Part shown: one piece after another, positions 52,639 through 64,000 of the stretch | Position numbering within the stretch: position 1 is the first letter of the stretch | Layout of the letters: each line of letters opens with the position of its first letter | Assembly (NCBI GenBank): GCA_949358305.1 | Contig: OX442314.1 | Span: forward strand, 29,125,118 to 29,189,117 | Source: Strigamia acuminata | Lineage: Eukaryota > Arthropoda > Chilopoda > Geophilomorpha > Linotaeniidae | Reading direction: 5' to 3' | Length of the DNA: 64,000 bases | Notes under the pieces: generated by a model | The model's input: only the letters and a program-made list of their open reading frames with translations | Databases searched by the model: none | What the model was told of the DNA's origin: nothing | Made by a program: the position numbers and the translations under genes

Positions 52639-52755
52639 TCAATTGTTTCTGAACAGTTCCAAGCCCCACCAAAGCGAAAATGCGGAAGCCATGAGGATGA
52701 CGCAGGTTACTTGTAATAACATTCCGTAATACAACGACGTCTCGATATTCACCAT
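52639..52755 (-). CDS. Small ORF, 38-residue single-pass membrane peptide
   Basis: ATG 52755-52753 to TGA 52641-52639. The peptide starts MVNIETSLYYGMLLQ, continues with a membrane-length hydrophobic run (VTCVILMASAFSLWWGL) and ends ELFRNN. The layout, a short polar N-terminus, one helix and a short tail, resembles small integral membrane proteins. It is divergent to the cytospin gene, 441 bp apart. I cannot match it to a known micropeptide. A shared promoter and the clean start support it; chance cannot be excluded at this length. Confidence 0.45.
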   Translation of the reverse strand: MVNIETSLYYGMLLQVTCVILMASAFSLWWGLELFRNN

Positions 52756-53196
52756 CCTAATAAAACTTATAAATCTTGATTTCCGTTCGACACAAAGAGT
52801 TACAAAACGCCATATCCACGCACCAGGTCTTACAAACGGCAATTAACTCCACAAAACATGTCGTCATATCCTCTCAACCCTTTTCAGTGGTATTGAGCGA
52901 TTATTACGTCATTAATGTGCTCTGTGCAAAATTCAAAACAGGAAAACCGTCAACTAATCTGGTCTTGGCGAGATGGTCGCTACTCTTAATCTCATCTATC
53001 AACATTCCCATATGTCAGATTACAACGATTATTTCATGTTCAATGCGGTTTTTGTGTTAAAAAAAATGCGCAGTGATGGAAACGTAATTTGAAATTCGAA
53101 ACGAAAAGGTCGGTACCCGAAAATATTAAAAAAAACAATGAAAATTTCGTTGAATTTTGCGATTAATTTGTTGAAATCGTTTAGAAAAAAATAGAA

Positions 53197-56100
53197 ATGG
53201 ACGGGAGACAAGCACGGGATGGAGAGAAAGTAAGCCTAAGTCAATCTAACAACGTGGAGAAACAATTGTCCGAACTGATCCACAACCTGGAAGCAAAAAC
53301 GACGGAAATCGCGCAACTCAAGCTCGAATTAAAGAAATACAGGGTAAAAACGTTAAAATAACGTTTAAAAAACGTTTAAAAACGTTAATTTGTTGTCGTG
53401 AATCATTAGGAAGAAGATGAATCGGGTTTGGCGTACGATTCCAAGTATCTGGCGAATGATTTGAAGTTTGGGATGTTGATAAATCCCGAAGCATTTTCGG
53501 ACGACGAAAAGCAAATGCTTCTTCAAGCTGGGAATAGTTCCAGCCATCCAGATTTTTCTGATGTTAGTTAGTGATAATTTTTATGGGAAAAATAGGTTTT
53601 GATTATTATTTTTGTTTGTTTTGGATTTGGTTTAGGCCGGCATGCGCAATCAGAGTGCAAAATGCGATTCAACAGCTGAAGATCTGGCTGAAACATTGGA
53701 GTGCATTTTGCCATCGTGCGACTGGGACAAACAAAGTAACAGCAGCATTAGCGAAATGTCTGTCGCTTGTTTGCAAGATCGCATATTGCAAATGGAGGAA
53801 ACACATTACAGGTGATTTTTGGTTTTGATTTTGATTGTTTTTATTCGTTTTGAAAGTAATAAATATACCGGTAAGCCCGTATGGTAGCGCGTACAACGCC
53901 CAACACTTGGTTTTAATGAATTTGTTTGGAATTTATGGAAATTGATTGGTTTTGATGGAATTTTATTACATTTGGATTGAATTACGTTGGAATTTAATTG
54001 GATTTGATTAAATTTTGATGGAATTGCATTGAATTGTATTGAATTTTGACTGAATTTCATTGAATTTTGACTAAATTTTATTGAATTTTGACTGAATTTT
54101 ATTGAATTTTGACTGAATTTCATTGAATTTCATCGAATTTTGACTGAATTTCATTGAATTTCATCGAATTTTGACTGAATTTTATTGAATTTCATCGAAT
54201 TTTGACTGAATTTCATTGAATTTCATCGAATTTTGACTGAATTTTATTGAATTTTGACTGAATTTTATTGAATTTTGACTGAATTTCATTGAATTTTGGC
54301 TCCATTTTATTGCATTATGTGGCATTTTATTGCATTAATATTGAATAATTAATCGGAATTTGTGTGATTTTTTCATCATTTCTAATGATTTTTTCAGTTT
54401 TGACTGAATTTTATAGAATTTTGACTGAGATTTATTGAATTTAATACATTTTGATTGAATTTCAGTACAAACGAGGAACTTCAGGCAACTCTTCAGGAAT
54501 TAACAGATCTGCAAGATCAGCTGACGGAATTGCAAGCGGAAAACGAGCATCTGGCTGAAGGAAAAACTGTTTTGTTGGAATCCCTTTGCAGTCAAACAGA
54601 AAAACTCGAGGATTGTCGCGTCGAAAACGATAATTTGAGGCAATTGCTTTTCAACAACTCCCAACTCACGTCCTGCGACCGAGACGCAAAGTTACTCGAA
54701 CTATTAAAAGTAAAAAAAAAACAAAACAAACCAAATAAATCTTTCCCCAACATTTATTTACTCACACTTTCCAGACTTCCAGGGATGAGAAGGAAACGCT
54801 GAATTCACAGTTGATCGAGTTAAGGTCAGCGCTCGAAAATGTCAAAGATGAAGCACATGGGTACCGCGAGGAAGTGGCGCAGCTACAGGAACAATTGACC
54901 GTTATGCAGTTAAATATCGAGAGCGCCAACACCGCCAAACGGATGTTGGCGAAACAATCGACCGAAAGTCGGGAACAGCTCGATAATTTGCAGATTGAAG
55001 TGTCCAGGACGAAAACTCAGTTGGAGAATGAGAGAATTAAGGTTTATTTTTTGGTTTTTTGGTTTAAATTAGAGGATTTTTTGGGTTTTTTTGTTTGATT
55101 TTTGATTGTTTTAGGTGTCGGAGCTCAACCAGGCACGGGAGATTGTCGATAAAAGTGAATTGGACGAACTCCTTGACAACGCACGAAAAGAAAAAGATGA
55201 TTTAGAATCACACGCAGCTGTTTTGTCAGAGCAACTTGCTTTTAGTCAATTTGAAACGACCAGGTTGAAAGATGCGATGGTTAATATTGAAGAGGAATTG
55301 AAGGTGATTTTACGGTGGTGTAATTATGAGTTATTGATGTGTTTTGAGAAATTTTGGAATTTTTTGATCAATAATTTCGGAATTTAGAGAAATGTGACGA
55401 TGTTTTTGATTAAATTTGTTAAATTGATGATAAATTTCGACAGAATTTGATAAATTGATGATAAATTTTGACGGAATTTGAATAACTTTTGATAAATTTT
55501 GATGGAATTTGACAGAAATTGAATAATTTTTGATAAATTATTGGTGAATTTTGACAGAAATTGTCAAAATTTGACATAATTTGAATAGTTTTTGACAGAA
55601 ATTGTCAAAATTGGACATAATTTGAATATTTTTTGACAGAAATTGTCAAAATTTGACATAATTTGAATAGTTTTTGACACAATTTAAACAACTTTTGATA
55701 GTTTTAGACAGAAATTGTCAAAATTTGACATAATTTGAATAGTTTTTGACACAATTTAAATAACGTTTGATAGTTTTAGACAAAATTTGACAATATTTTG
55801 ATCAATTTTGCTCAACTTAAGCAAATTTAAAACATTTTTGAATTAAAGAAAAAAAAATTTAACATATTCGCCATAAATTTACATCAACGAGCAAATTATT
55901 TACTAATTAAAAAAAATATTTGTAGGCTACAAAAGACATCGCCAAAAGAGATGTGACCGAGATGGAATTTCAAATTGACCAATTGAACGCTGAGAAAGAT
56001 AAATTATCAGTCGAAGTGGGTGTGTTTAGGGAATCTGTTCATGAGTTGGAAAGGAAATGTCAACGTCACTTAGAGGACAAGCGCGAACTGCGAGCCACCA

Positions 56101-59093
56101 TTTGCGAGTTGAAACAAAAAGCCGAAAAATCCGCCGAAGAAGTTGCCAACATTGAGAAACGATTCGAGGAAGCGGTCGCCGCTCATCAGCTTGAAGTACG
56201 AAAACCCTTTGTTCGTTCATTCATTTTCCACGTTTTCTTATTGACGTTTGATTCAGATTCAAGAATGGAAACAGTTTCAAGAAGATTTATTGATGACCGT
56301 CCGAGTTGCGAATGATTTTAAAGCCGAAGCTCAGGAGGAATTGGAGGCGCTGGCTTTGGAGAATAAAAATTTGAGAGAGAAAATTGCTAGTCTGAATTCG
56401 GAATTGGAAAAAAATAAGGTAAACGAGTGAGGTTTGTTTGAGAAAAAGATTGGTAGCAACAGCTTTGTATAATCGTCATTTTATTGTTTAAAATTTTTAG
56501 GGGTAAATTGTTAAAGATCGATTTTCTTTGCTAAATTGGAAAATAACGATTTTCTTTGCTAAAACGTTAAAAAATAACGAATTTCTTTGCTAAAACATTA
56601 AAAAATAACTATTTTCTTTGCTAAAATGGAAAAAAAATAACGATTTTCTTTGCTAAAACGTTAAAAAATAACGATTTTCTTTGCTAAAATGGAAAAAAAT
56701 AACGATTTTCTGTGCTAAAACGTTAAAAAATAACGATTTTCTTTGCTAAAACGTTAAAAAATAACTTTTTTTGCTAAAACGTTAAAAGATAACTATTTTA
56801 TTTGCTAAAATGGAAAAAGTAGCGATTTTCTTTGCAAAAACGTTAAAAAAAATAGCGATTTACGTGAGCAAATCGTTAAAAATGGCGATTTACGTGAGCA
56901 AATCGTTAAAAATGGCGATTTTTACAATTTCTAGCGTAAAAAATGGCGATTTTTACAATTTCTAGCGTTAAAAATGGCGATTTTTACAATTTCCAGCGTA
57001 AAAAATGGCGATTTTTACAATTTCTAGCGTTAAAAATGGCGATTTTCACAATTTCTAGCGTAAAAAATGGCGATTTTTACAATTTCTAGCGTTAAAAATG
57101 GCGATTTTCACAATTTCTAGCGTTAAAAATGGCGATTTTTACAATTTCTAGCGTTAAAAATGGCGATTTTTACAATTTCTAGCGTTAAAAATGGCGATTT
57201 TTACAATTTCTAGCGTTAAAAATGGCGATTTTTACAATTTCTAGCGTTAAAAATGGCGATTTTTACAAATTCTAGCGTTAAAATGGCGATTTTTACAAAT
57301 TCTAGTGTTAAAATGGCGATTTTTACAATTTCTAGCGTTAAAAATGGCGATTTTTACAATTTCTAGCGTTAAAAATGGCGATTTTTACAATTTCTAGCGT
57401 TAAAAATGGCGATTTTTACAAATTCTAGCGTTAAAATGGCGATTTTTACAAATTCTAGTGTTAAAATGGCGATTTTTACAATTTCTAGCGTTAAAATTGA
57501 ATTTCAATTTCAAAACAGAACCCTCCTCAACGTCGAAACGTGCAGTCGACAACGATCGAAAACCTTATCACAAGCAACCCCGAACAAGAACTTTCCTTAC
57601 CGCCGAGCACCACTCGCCGAGAATCTCGGCCGTTGAGCGTCAGCGTAAAAAGCGTCATCGAATCGATCGAAAACGCCACCAAACAAGCCAAAGCGAATAA
57701 CTGCGTCAACAAACAAAACTCAACCGAGAAAAACGGAACAACCGTTACAAACCCAACAGAAACGACCGAAGTAAACAAAAAAAACGAAATAACGCATTTA
57801 TTTATCTTAATTTCCTCGTTTCTCAGTCATTTAAGGTCACAACAGAGACGACTAAAGAGGCTCAGTACGTCGCAAACGATACGTCTAAATATTACAGTAA
57901 AATAGCGGCGAGTAAACAGACTCCGGAGTCGAAATCGATGCGAATAACCGACATTCCAAGCGCTCAGGACACGACTGACGGCATAAAGCATTCTAGTCCC
58001 ATTTCTATTTTAACCAATAAACTCGAGCCGATGAGACGAGGCAGCTACAGTGATATTTTGGATCGCAAGGATCCGCTCGTGTCGTTGGTCAGAGGCGGCG
58101 GTTCGAAACGAAATGCTTTGCTAAAATGGTGTCAGAATACAACTGTCGGATATAAGGTGAAAATTTTGTGTTCTTAGTTTGATTTGGTTTTGATTTTTGT
58201 GTTTTAATGTTATTGTTTTTAGGGGATTGATATAACGAATTTCAGCAGTAGTTGGAATGATGGTCTTGCTTTTTGTGCTTTGTTGCATACGTATTTGCCG
58301 GATAGGATTTCGTACGATGAATTGGATGCTAAGAATAAGGTAAGAAGGAATTAAACAATGGGAAAGGTCAGTTTTTAGTTGGAAATGAAGAGAAAACAAT
58401 GAGAATGGTCGTTTTTTAATGGAAAGTGATGAGAAAAGATTGGAATTGATCATTTTTAAGTGGAAAATGATGATTAAACAGGGGAATTGTAATTTTTTAA
58501 TGGAAAATGATGAGAAAACAATGGGAATAGATATTTTTTAATGGAAAATGGTGATTAAATAATGGGAATGGTCATTTTTTAATGGAAAATGATAATTAAA
58601 CAATAAAATTGGTCATTTTTTCATGTGAAATAGTGAAAAAACAATGTAAATTGTCATTTTTTAGTTGGAAATGAAGAGAAAACAATGGGAATTGTCGATT
58701 TTTAATGGAAAGTGATGAGAAAACAATGAAATTGGTCATTTTTAAATGGTGATTACACGTGGGAATCGTCATTTATTGATGGAAAATGATGAGAAAACAA
58801 TGGGAATAGTCAATTTTTAATGGAAAATTATAAATAATTAATAAGATTGGTCATTTTACGTAATTTTAGAGAAGAAACTTCACCGTCGCATTCCGAGCTG
58901 CAGAATCCGTAGGCATTCCATGCAATCTGGTAATTAATTTTTAATTCAACTTAATTTTATTTTTGGCTTAGTAGTCAAATATTAATATTTTTCTTTTGTG
59001 CAGAATATAAACGACATGATAACGACCGAACGTCCCGATTGGCAAGCTATCATGACCTACGTTACCGCTATTTATAAACATTTTGAAACGTAA
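53197..59093 (+). CDS. Cytospin / SPECC1L family: coiled coil plus calponin-homology domain
   Basis: Links actin and microtubules and acts in cell adhesion and cytokinesis in animals. Thirteen exons: 53197-53343, 53410-53562, 53636-53811, 54466-54709, 54775-55041, 55115-55303, 55926-56195, 56257-56418, 57519-57770, 57827-58156, 58223-58339, 58870-58929, 59004-59093. Phases agree throughout and give 818 residues. Residues about 210-535 are a heptad-rich coiled coil, including the family-typical [21 protein letters not shown] Ser/Thr-rich linker follows. The C-terminal single CH domain (about 710-818) has [35 protein letters not shown] and the final helix [20 protein letters not shown]. Vertebrate members reach about 1100 residues, mainly through longer N-terminal and linker parts. 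Introns 3, 6, 8 and 11 are each filled by a different tandem repeat. Confidence 0.92.
53930..54440. repeat. Tandem repeat in cytospin intron 3
   Basis: Units like ttgactgaattttattgaa and ttcatcgaatttt, 20-35 bp, continue almost to the acceptor; the acceptor (gaatttcag) looks like a repeat unit that gained the AG. Confidence 0.9.
55390..55800. repeat. Tandem repeat in cytospin intron 6
   Basis: Irregular units around gacagaaattgtcaaaattt and gacataatttgaatagttt, about 40-60 bp, each with a small internal inverted repeat (ttgacaga / tgtcaa). Confidence 0.85.
56500..57500. repeat. Two successive tandem arrays in cytospin intron 8
   Basis: 56500-56860 repeats a 31-36-bp unit with aacgattttctttgctaaaa. 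56870-57500 repeats a 31-bp unit (gcgttaaaaatggcgatttt followed by tacaatttcta) about 20 times. Each unit of the second array contains a 3' splice-site-like tttttacaatttctag. Confidence 0.95.
58360..58860. repeat. Tandem repeat in cytospin intron 11
   Basis: Degenerate 40-50-bp units around tttttaatggaaaatgatga and gaaaacaatgggaatggtca. Confidence 0.85.
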
Positions 59094-59755
59094 GCGAGTG
59101 GAATATTTAAAAAGGAAAAAAAAATAATAATAATAAATGCGTCGTTTTGATTTTTATTCCATTTTGCCGCTCATGCTATATTTCACTAATGTTTACAAAT
59201 TTCATCATTTTGACAGAAGCACTTTTACAGTGGCAATTTTTGAATCTATATTTCGGCAAATTGTACAGTTTTTGCTACAATATTTATAACAACAACAATA
59301 ATAATTAAATAATAAGTTGCACGTCTCAAACTACTTCCTCGGATTACGCCGCGGTCAATTCAATTCCTTTGTATTTGCTACCTGGATCTTTTAAAATTAA
59401 AAAAGAAATGAACAATTTTTTATACGAAAATTACAATTTTTAAATTCATTTGTTAAATATTTTCTAATGTTTTCTTTTTTTTAAAAACAAAAATTTAAAT
59501 TTAATATTTTTTCGTTTTGAATTTAAATTGAAATTTTAAAAAAATTATTTTCTATTTAATTCCGTTGTAAATATGAAGTAAGTTATTTTTATATTTGCTT
59601 CTAATAATGTTTTGTATTATTGGATAAATGTAAACAATAATAATAATAATAATAATAATAATGTGTTGCTGCTGTTGCAATAAAGTAATGCGAAGTGCAG
59701 ATATTAAACGGAGTGGTTTGTGTTCGGAAATTGGGCGCCAAAACAAAACGGAAAC
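59094..59755. other. Intergenic stretch between cytospin and the NTE-like gene
   Basis: AT-rich with an aataataataataaat run near 59130 and an aat microsatellite at 59635-59662. No gene seen. Confidence 0.5.
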
Positions 59756-61805
59756 ATGTTTGAACAACTCTTTTCCTGGGTGTTTTTAGACGCACAAGGC
59801 CACGAAGGAGAAACCACACACGATGTAAGACCAAAAATTGTGTTTAAAAATTGGTTTTCTAAACATTTTAGACCGTTTTACATTTAGATTATACTCTCTT
59901 TAGTCAGCACCATTTTTGCCTTTTTTCTCGCTACCATTTCGTTAAACCTTATGCAGAGAACCATGGAATGGCGTTAGTAATTTTATTCATTCATGTTTGA
60001 CGAGTTTTTAATTCGTTTTCTTTGATTTTTCTTTACAAGTTATGACTTGTTTTGCGGAGATGTTGGGACTTGAACACGGTCGGCGCCATTTAACGGGTGT
60101 TCAGAAATTCTGGTATTGCATTCGTAGATTGTGGAAAAAGGTATGGAAACGTTTGATTTTTTTCTGTTATTTGATTTATTGTTGTTTGAATTGGTAATTT
60201 GTTTTGATTTTGATAGATATTACGATGGATGGGTCGAGATGTCAAGCATTCTACGTCGGATACTGCGTAATTACGAACTACATGGTGAAATCTCTCTCGT
60301 ATTGCAATGTCCCGCTTGTGAACGGAGAATTCACTCTATCAATTAAGATTTAACACTTTTAAAATTTTAAAATTTAAATTCTAGAATCCCAGACGACAGT
60401 ATGCCGTCTGCGTATCTCGAAGCCATCGATTCAGCAACTCCGCAAGCGTCGGAATTAAGAATTCCAGAATTACTAGCTGCCAGTATTAAGTATCAAGCCA
60501 GCACAATGAAAAAAAAATAAACAAAAAATATAAAGATTTTTAAAATTTTGAGTGTAGAATGTTCGGCAATTTCGATAATGCCCTTGTCCAGGATTTATGC
60601 AAGAGTATGAAATCACGCATCGTACAAGCGGGAATGCTCATATTTCAACCGGGCGACCTGTACGACTCCATTTTCATAGTCCACACGGGCAAATTACGTG
60701 TTTACATCATGCAAGTGGTAAAAAAGGAGACTATTTTCATCACGATTCAAAGTGATCGAACATTTTGTCTTTAGGATGGGGTAGAATTGACTTTAAAAGT
60801 GGTTGGATCCGGTGATTGCGTAGCATCCATGTTGAGCTACATCGATATAGTCAGGGTAATGAATAAGCAAACACTGCTATAAAGACAAGTTTTGGCCTAA
60901 AACAAATGCATTTTTCCACGTAATAGGCCTAATTTTGGTCTAATAAACTCATTGCTGCTCATTACGAGTTCAAATTGGGTCAAAAAATGCATTTGAGCAC
61001 ACAAAAACCTTTAAAAATGCATTATTGCACCTAATAAATCTAATTTAGGCTTTAAATTTGGTCTAAGAATGCATTTTTGCACATTAAAAATTAAAATTGG
61101 AGCTGAAATGCATTTTAGCATAGAAAACACTAAATTTTAACCTTTAAAAATGCATTTTTGCACCTAAAAAGCCGAATTTAGGCTATAAAATCCATTTTGG
61201 CACATAAAATGTCTCGTTTTGTGTATAAAAACATGTTTTTCAAGTAAATAGGCTCCTGGAGTTGCTTTGCATAGTGTCCATCATTTTAGGGTGAACCAAC
61301 GCACACTTTGGCTCTGTGGGGTAAAGCGGAACAAGATACGGTGATTTTACAAGTTCCTTTGGCCGCGTTACGGGATCTGCTGCACCAGCGGCATGATTTG
61401 CTCGTGCAATCCGTCCAGTTGATCGCCGTACGGTTGCATCGCATCAACCTGACTGCGCTGTACCATTACATGGGAATGTCGGAGGAACTTGTCGATCCTG
61501 TAAATAATTTCGTACCGATTAACTTCGGTCGGTTAATTCTGATTTGTTGTGATTTTAGCTGCATCGACCGAAGAAATTCTTAACGATGTACAATAATTTG
61601 CGCAGCGATCCGATAGCGCAACACAGCAGGAAGGATATTCGGTCGCTCAGTCAATGTCAGGTGATCGTTTCTCCATCTGGCAGTCAATCAATAAATCCGA
61701 CGTCGCCGCAGAAACCGTCGTTGGCTTCGGTGCCGTCTTCGTCGAGTTCGAGTAATTCCACGACCACGCCTTGGACACCTCTAGAAGTGTCCGGTTTCTC
61801 AAACG
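59756..61805 (+). CDS. Neuropathy target esterase-like (PNPLA6/7, swiss cheese), 5' half
   Basis: A lysophospholipase of the ER membrane in animals. Exons 59756-59824, 59888-59972, 60040-60140, 60217-60266, 60385-60489, 60558-60714, 60775-60855, 61290-61499 and 61559 to about 61805 join in phase to about 368 residues. The N-terminus has one membrane helix (IILSLVSTIFAFFLATISL). A short linker ends PDDSMPSAYLEAID, then the first cyclic-nucleotide-binding-like domain follows: MFGNFDNALVQDLCKSM, AGMLIFQPGDLYDSIFIVHTGKLRVYI, GSGDCVASMLSYIDI and LVQSVQLIAVRLHRINLTALYHYMG. A Ser-rich linker closes the visible part. The second binding domains and the patatin catalytic domain must lie right of the window. 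The last donor (AACG|GTAATG) is inferred. The sequence is rather diverged from fly swiss cheese as I know it. Confidence 0.78.
60880..61250. repeat. Degenerate repeat in the NTE-like intron 7
   Basis: Seven or so copies of a loose unit with aaatgcatttttgcacctaa. The core resembles the 21-bp repeat of CDT1 intron 2 (aaatgcatttttgcaacg), 54 kb away. Confidence 0.8.
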
Positions 61806-61827
61806 GTAATGCTGTTGCAGTTACGGG

Positions 61828-62062
61828 GTTACCCAGGAGAAAAAGGTTCTGCAGAATTCTGCATGCTTTGCAGAAATACTTTCTGCAGAAAAGATTACCA
61901 AATTCTGCAGAATTCTGCAGAAAAATGTTAACCTTTTCTGCAGAATATTTTCGGCTGGCAATTTTTCTGAAGAATTGTGCAGAGAAAAAAGATTGTCTGC
62001 AGAATTTTTTCGGCAGGCAAATTTTCTGCAGAATTCTGCAGATTTTTTTTTACCTGGGTAAC
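61828..62062. mobile_element. MITE made of ctgcagaattctgcag units
   Basis: Terminal inverted repeats gttacccagg (61828-61837) and cctgggtaac (62053-62062) enclose about a dozen partial copies of ctgcagaattctgcagaaa in both orientations. No coding capacity and no convincing target duplication. Confidence 0.6.
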
Positions 62063-62102
62063 ACTGGACGTAACACCGTAAAAGCTCTCCATTGTTAGAC
62101 AT

Positions 62103-62560
62103 TAGAGAGTTTGCGGGATGCATTTTTCCCTTATTTTGCTTCACGATACACTATTTTAGTGCCATATCGTAAGGGAAAAATCTTTAGTGTATCGTTTTCA
62201 ACACTAAATTAAATTACAGCGCAGCCAATCAGAATTGAGAACACTATATTGTTAGCTCCGCCCATTGCAAATGGCGATTATTTTGTTGAATGATAAGTGA
62301 GGCCCAAAATTGAATTTTAGGCCCAAAACCATACTTTATAGGCATGATAATGGAATTTTATGCAGAAATTTGCACATTTACGCCCCCAAATTGAATTTTT
62401 AGGCCCAAAATTACAAACTGTCAGTAGTTGGCTGAAATAGTGTAGTGATAAGGGAAAAGTGCAGCTCGCAAAAACTTAATTTATCATTTTTTTCCTTACA
62501 CTATTTTTATACCGTATAGTCTTTAACTGTAAGGGAAAAATGCACCCCGCAAACTCTCTA
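62103..62560. mobile_element. MITE with 30-bp inverted repeats, TA target site
   Basis: agagagtttgcgggatgcat starts a 30-bp inverted repeat at 62104-62133, matched at 62530-62559 with one mismatch, and TA lies at both edges. The interior has secondary repeats of aagggaaaaa and acactatttta. Tc1/mariner-type by target site only. Confidence 0.78.
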
Positions 62561-63324
62561 CTTTCGTCGTTTTGTTCAATTTAGATGTTGAGAATTCTCC
62601 AATAAAAATAGAAATTTGATCGGATGATAATCATGATTTTCTTAAGAAATATTAGGGGGTTTCATTATATGAATGATTTTGCAATTTTGTGATTTTGCAT
62701 TAATCACAAAATCATTATTTTTTGATGCCTCCAAAAATGGGATTACATTGAATTAACCCAGTCAATTTTGCAATTTTACGAAATGTAAATGAACTTCACG
62801 ATGGGTGATGAATTGTAAAACAGCAAAAGCGACGGTCGAAATAAAACTTAACAACTTTTAATTTTACTTGAGTTGAAAAATGACATTCTTTTTCACAAGT
62901 GACGCGTGGTCAGCGAGTTGAGGGTGGAATGTGGGTTACATAGAAAAAACGGGGTCTACATCCGGTCAACAAGGGCCGAAAGATACCCAATTTACATAAA
63001 AGAGGGCTCTCGAAAAGACCCTCGAGCGATTTATATAACACAAAAAGAACACAGACAATTTAATGCAATAACACAACTGAAAAGTCAGCAAAAACCATGA
63101 TGAAACACAATTAAACACGATAATACACAATAAGGCACAATGAATGAAAAAGAACACAAAACACAAAACAAAACACAAAACACTTAATTGTAATAAACAC
63201 AAATCAATCACTAAATTCAATCGATAATTAAACTAAGACAAAATTACTAAAATCAAATACATGAATAAACATTAAAAACAAATTAAATCAGTCTAGATTT
63301 TACATTGGGGGGGGGGGAATTCAA
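62561..63324. other. Gene-free stretch, probably including the 3' LTR of the BEL element
   Basis: 63128-63260 is an acacaaaacacaa-rich low-complexity run. If the BEL element is complete, its 3' LTR should end near 63303, where plus-strand text reads gattttaca before a run of G. The other LTR edge is not identifiable without a second copy. Confidence 0.4.
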
Positions 63325-64000
63325 TTAGTCTGAAGCCTCTAAAGAACACAGTCTTTGTACTGGGCGTCTCAAAGTTTTTCCTTCGGGCAAAGTCAATTCA
63401 CAAGAGCGTATTTTTTCGTCCCGTCCGATAAAGGTATTTGAAACTCTTGCCATTTTCCATGACATTCGAGGCTGACCTTGTTCTTGAATGAGAACCAAAT
63501 CCCCAATTTGAACTTCTTTTGAGGTTCGTACACGACGGAATTCACGAAGCTCGACAAGGTACTCGTGCGTCCAACGACGCCAAAGCAAATTAATCAAACG
63601 TTGACGCAGCTTCCATCGCTTCACGAGCTCGGGTCGAAATGAATTGTCGACACGACTTTCTGGACTGTAGACGTCTGGAAGCGTGATGAGACGTCCTCCG
63701 GTCAAAAAATGAGAAGGCGTCAGCGGTTCTTGCTCCAACGGATCGTCCGTAACGTAAGTGATTGGTCTCGAATTAACCGCAGCTTCGACCTCTGTCAAAA
63801 CGGTCGACAGTTCTTCAAAGTCCAACGATGATCGAGCAAGGACTTTTTTTAAGCTCAGTTTAACAGTTTTGACCAGTCGCTCCCAAAATCCGCCCCACCA
63901 CGGAGCCAATTCGACGATAAATTTCCACTGTATTTTTTGCTTTGACAAGAACCCCTGGAACAGCTCGTGCGAGAAGCTGTTGATGAATAAAGACAAGTCT
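63325..64000 (-). CDS. BEL/Pao retrotransposon pol, C-terminal end (runs off the window)
   Basis: 223 or more residues, open at the right edge. It shows the end of the integrase core (LAPWWGGFWERLVKTVK, EAAVNSRPITYV, LTPSHFLTGG) and the C-terminal domain typical of BEL/Pao polyproteins (GDLVLIQEQGQPRMSWKMAR, LPEGKTLRRPVQRL). In the minus orientation it lies downstream of the visible NTE-like exons, presumably in an intron of that gene. The visible part has no frameshift. Confidence 0.88.
   Translation of the reverse strand, partial: DLSLFINSFSHELFQGFLSKQKIQWKFIVELAPWWGGFWERLVKTVKLSLKKVLARSSLDFEELSTVLTEVEAAVNSRPITYVTDDPLEQEPLTPSHFLTGGRLITLPDVYSPESRVDNSFRPELVKRWKLRQRLINLLWRRWTHEYLVELREFRRVRTSKEVQIGDLVLIQEQGQPRMSWKMARVSNTFIGRDEKIRSCELTLPEGKTLRRPVQRLCSLEASD

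Noticed and set aside
1-64000. tRNA or rRNA genes
   Set aside because: None recognised; tRNA-like text is limited to the primer binding sites of the LTR elements.

Overview
The window is eukaryotic nuclear DNA. It is AT-rich, has short phase-consistent introns with GT-AG sites, is crowded with transposons, and its recognisable genes are animal genes. Arthropod (most likely insect or other hexapod) is the best reading, from gene content, a TATA plus TCAGT core promoter at 49353-49390, and the Ty3/Gypsy and BEL/Pao retroelements. I cannot name the species. A complete selenocysteine elongation factor implies that selenoprotein synthesis is retained, which excludes lineages that lost it.

Left part (1-7576): the 3' exons of an unknown Cys-containing protein (226-1698, +) converge on EEFSEC (5404-1932, -, six exons, 548 codons). 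Next comes CDT1 (7322-5626, -, four exons), with a textbook PIP degron but no C-terminal winged-helix domain. MITEs and tandem repeats fill their introns.

Middle (7577-42508): a same-strand cluster of intronless genes for multi-pass membrane proteins that end in a C3HC4 RING finger. I see seven long members (A-G) and at least two broken ones. Member C carries five nearly identical 312-bp in-frame repeats. Member F has lost its RING. Members D and E each drag along copies of the terminal exons of the neighbouring gene Z, which exposes the tandem duplication unit. The cluster also holds a 1.4-kb TRIM-like element, a 545-bp near-perfect palindrome of a coding exon, and an apparently intact 13.5-kb Ty3/Gypsy element (25541-39044, minus strand, 1020-bp LTRs, ACGT target duplication). 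That element has gag, pol in the -1 frame after two tandem A AAA AAC sites, and a third 921-residue ORF in the env position that does not look like an envelope. A strong 3' splice site lies exactly at the ATG of the third ORF.

Right part (42509-64000): gene Z (45599-42624, -), a MID1IP1/Spot14-like gene (46229-46834, +), an unknown secreted protein with furin-type sites (49552-52084, +), a 38-residue membrane smORF (52755-52639, -), a cytospin/SPECC1L gene (53197-59093, +, 13 exons), and the 5' half of a neuropathy-target-esterase-like gene (59756 onward, +). Two MITEs follow in its intron, and a BEL/Pao integrase end runs off the right edge. Many introns carry their own tandem repeat family.

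All exon joins were worked out by eye from splice signals, phase and protein continuity. No homology search was run.
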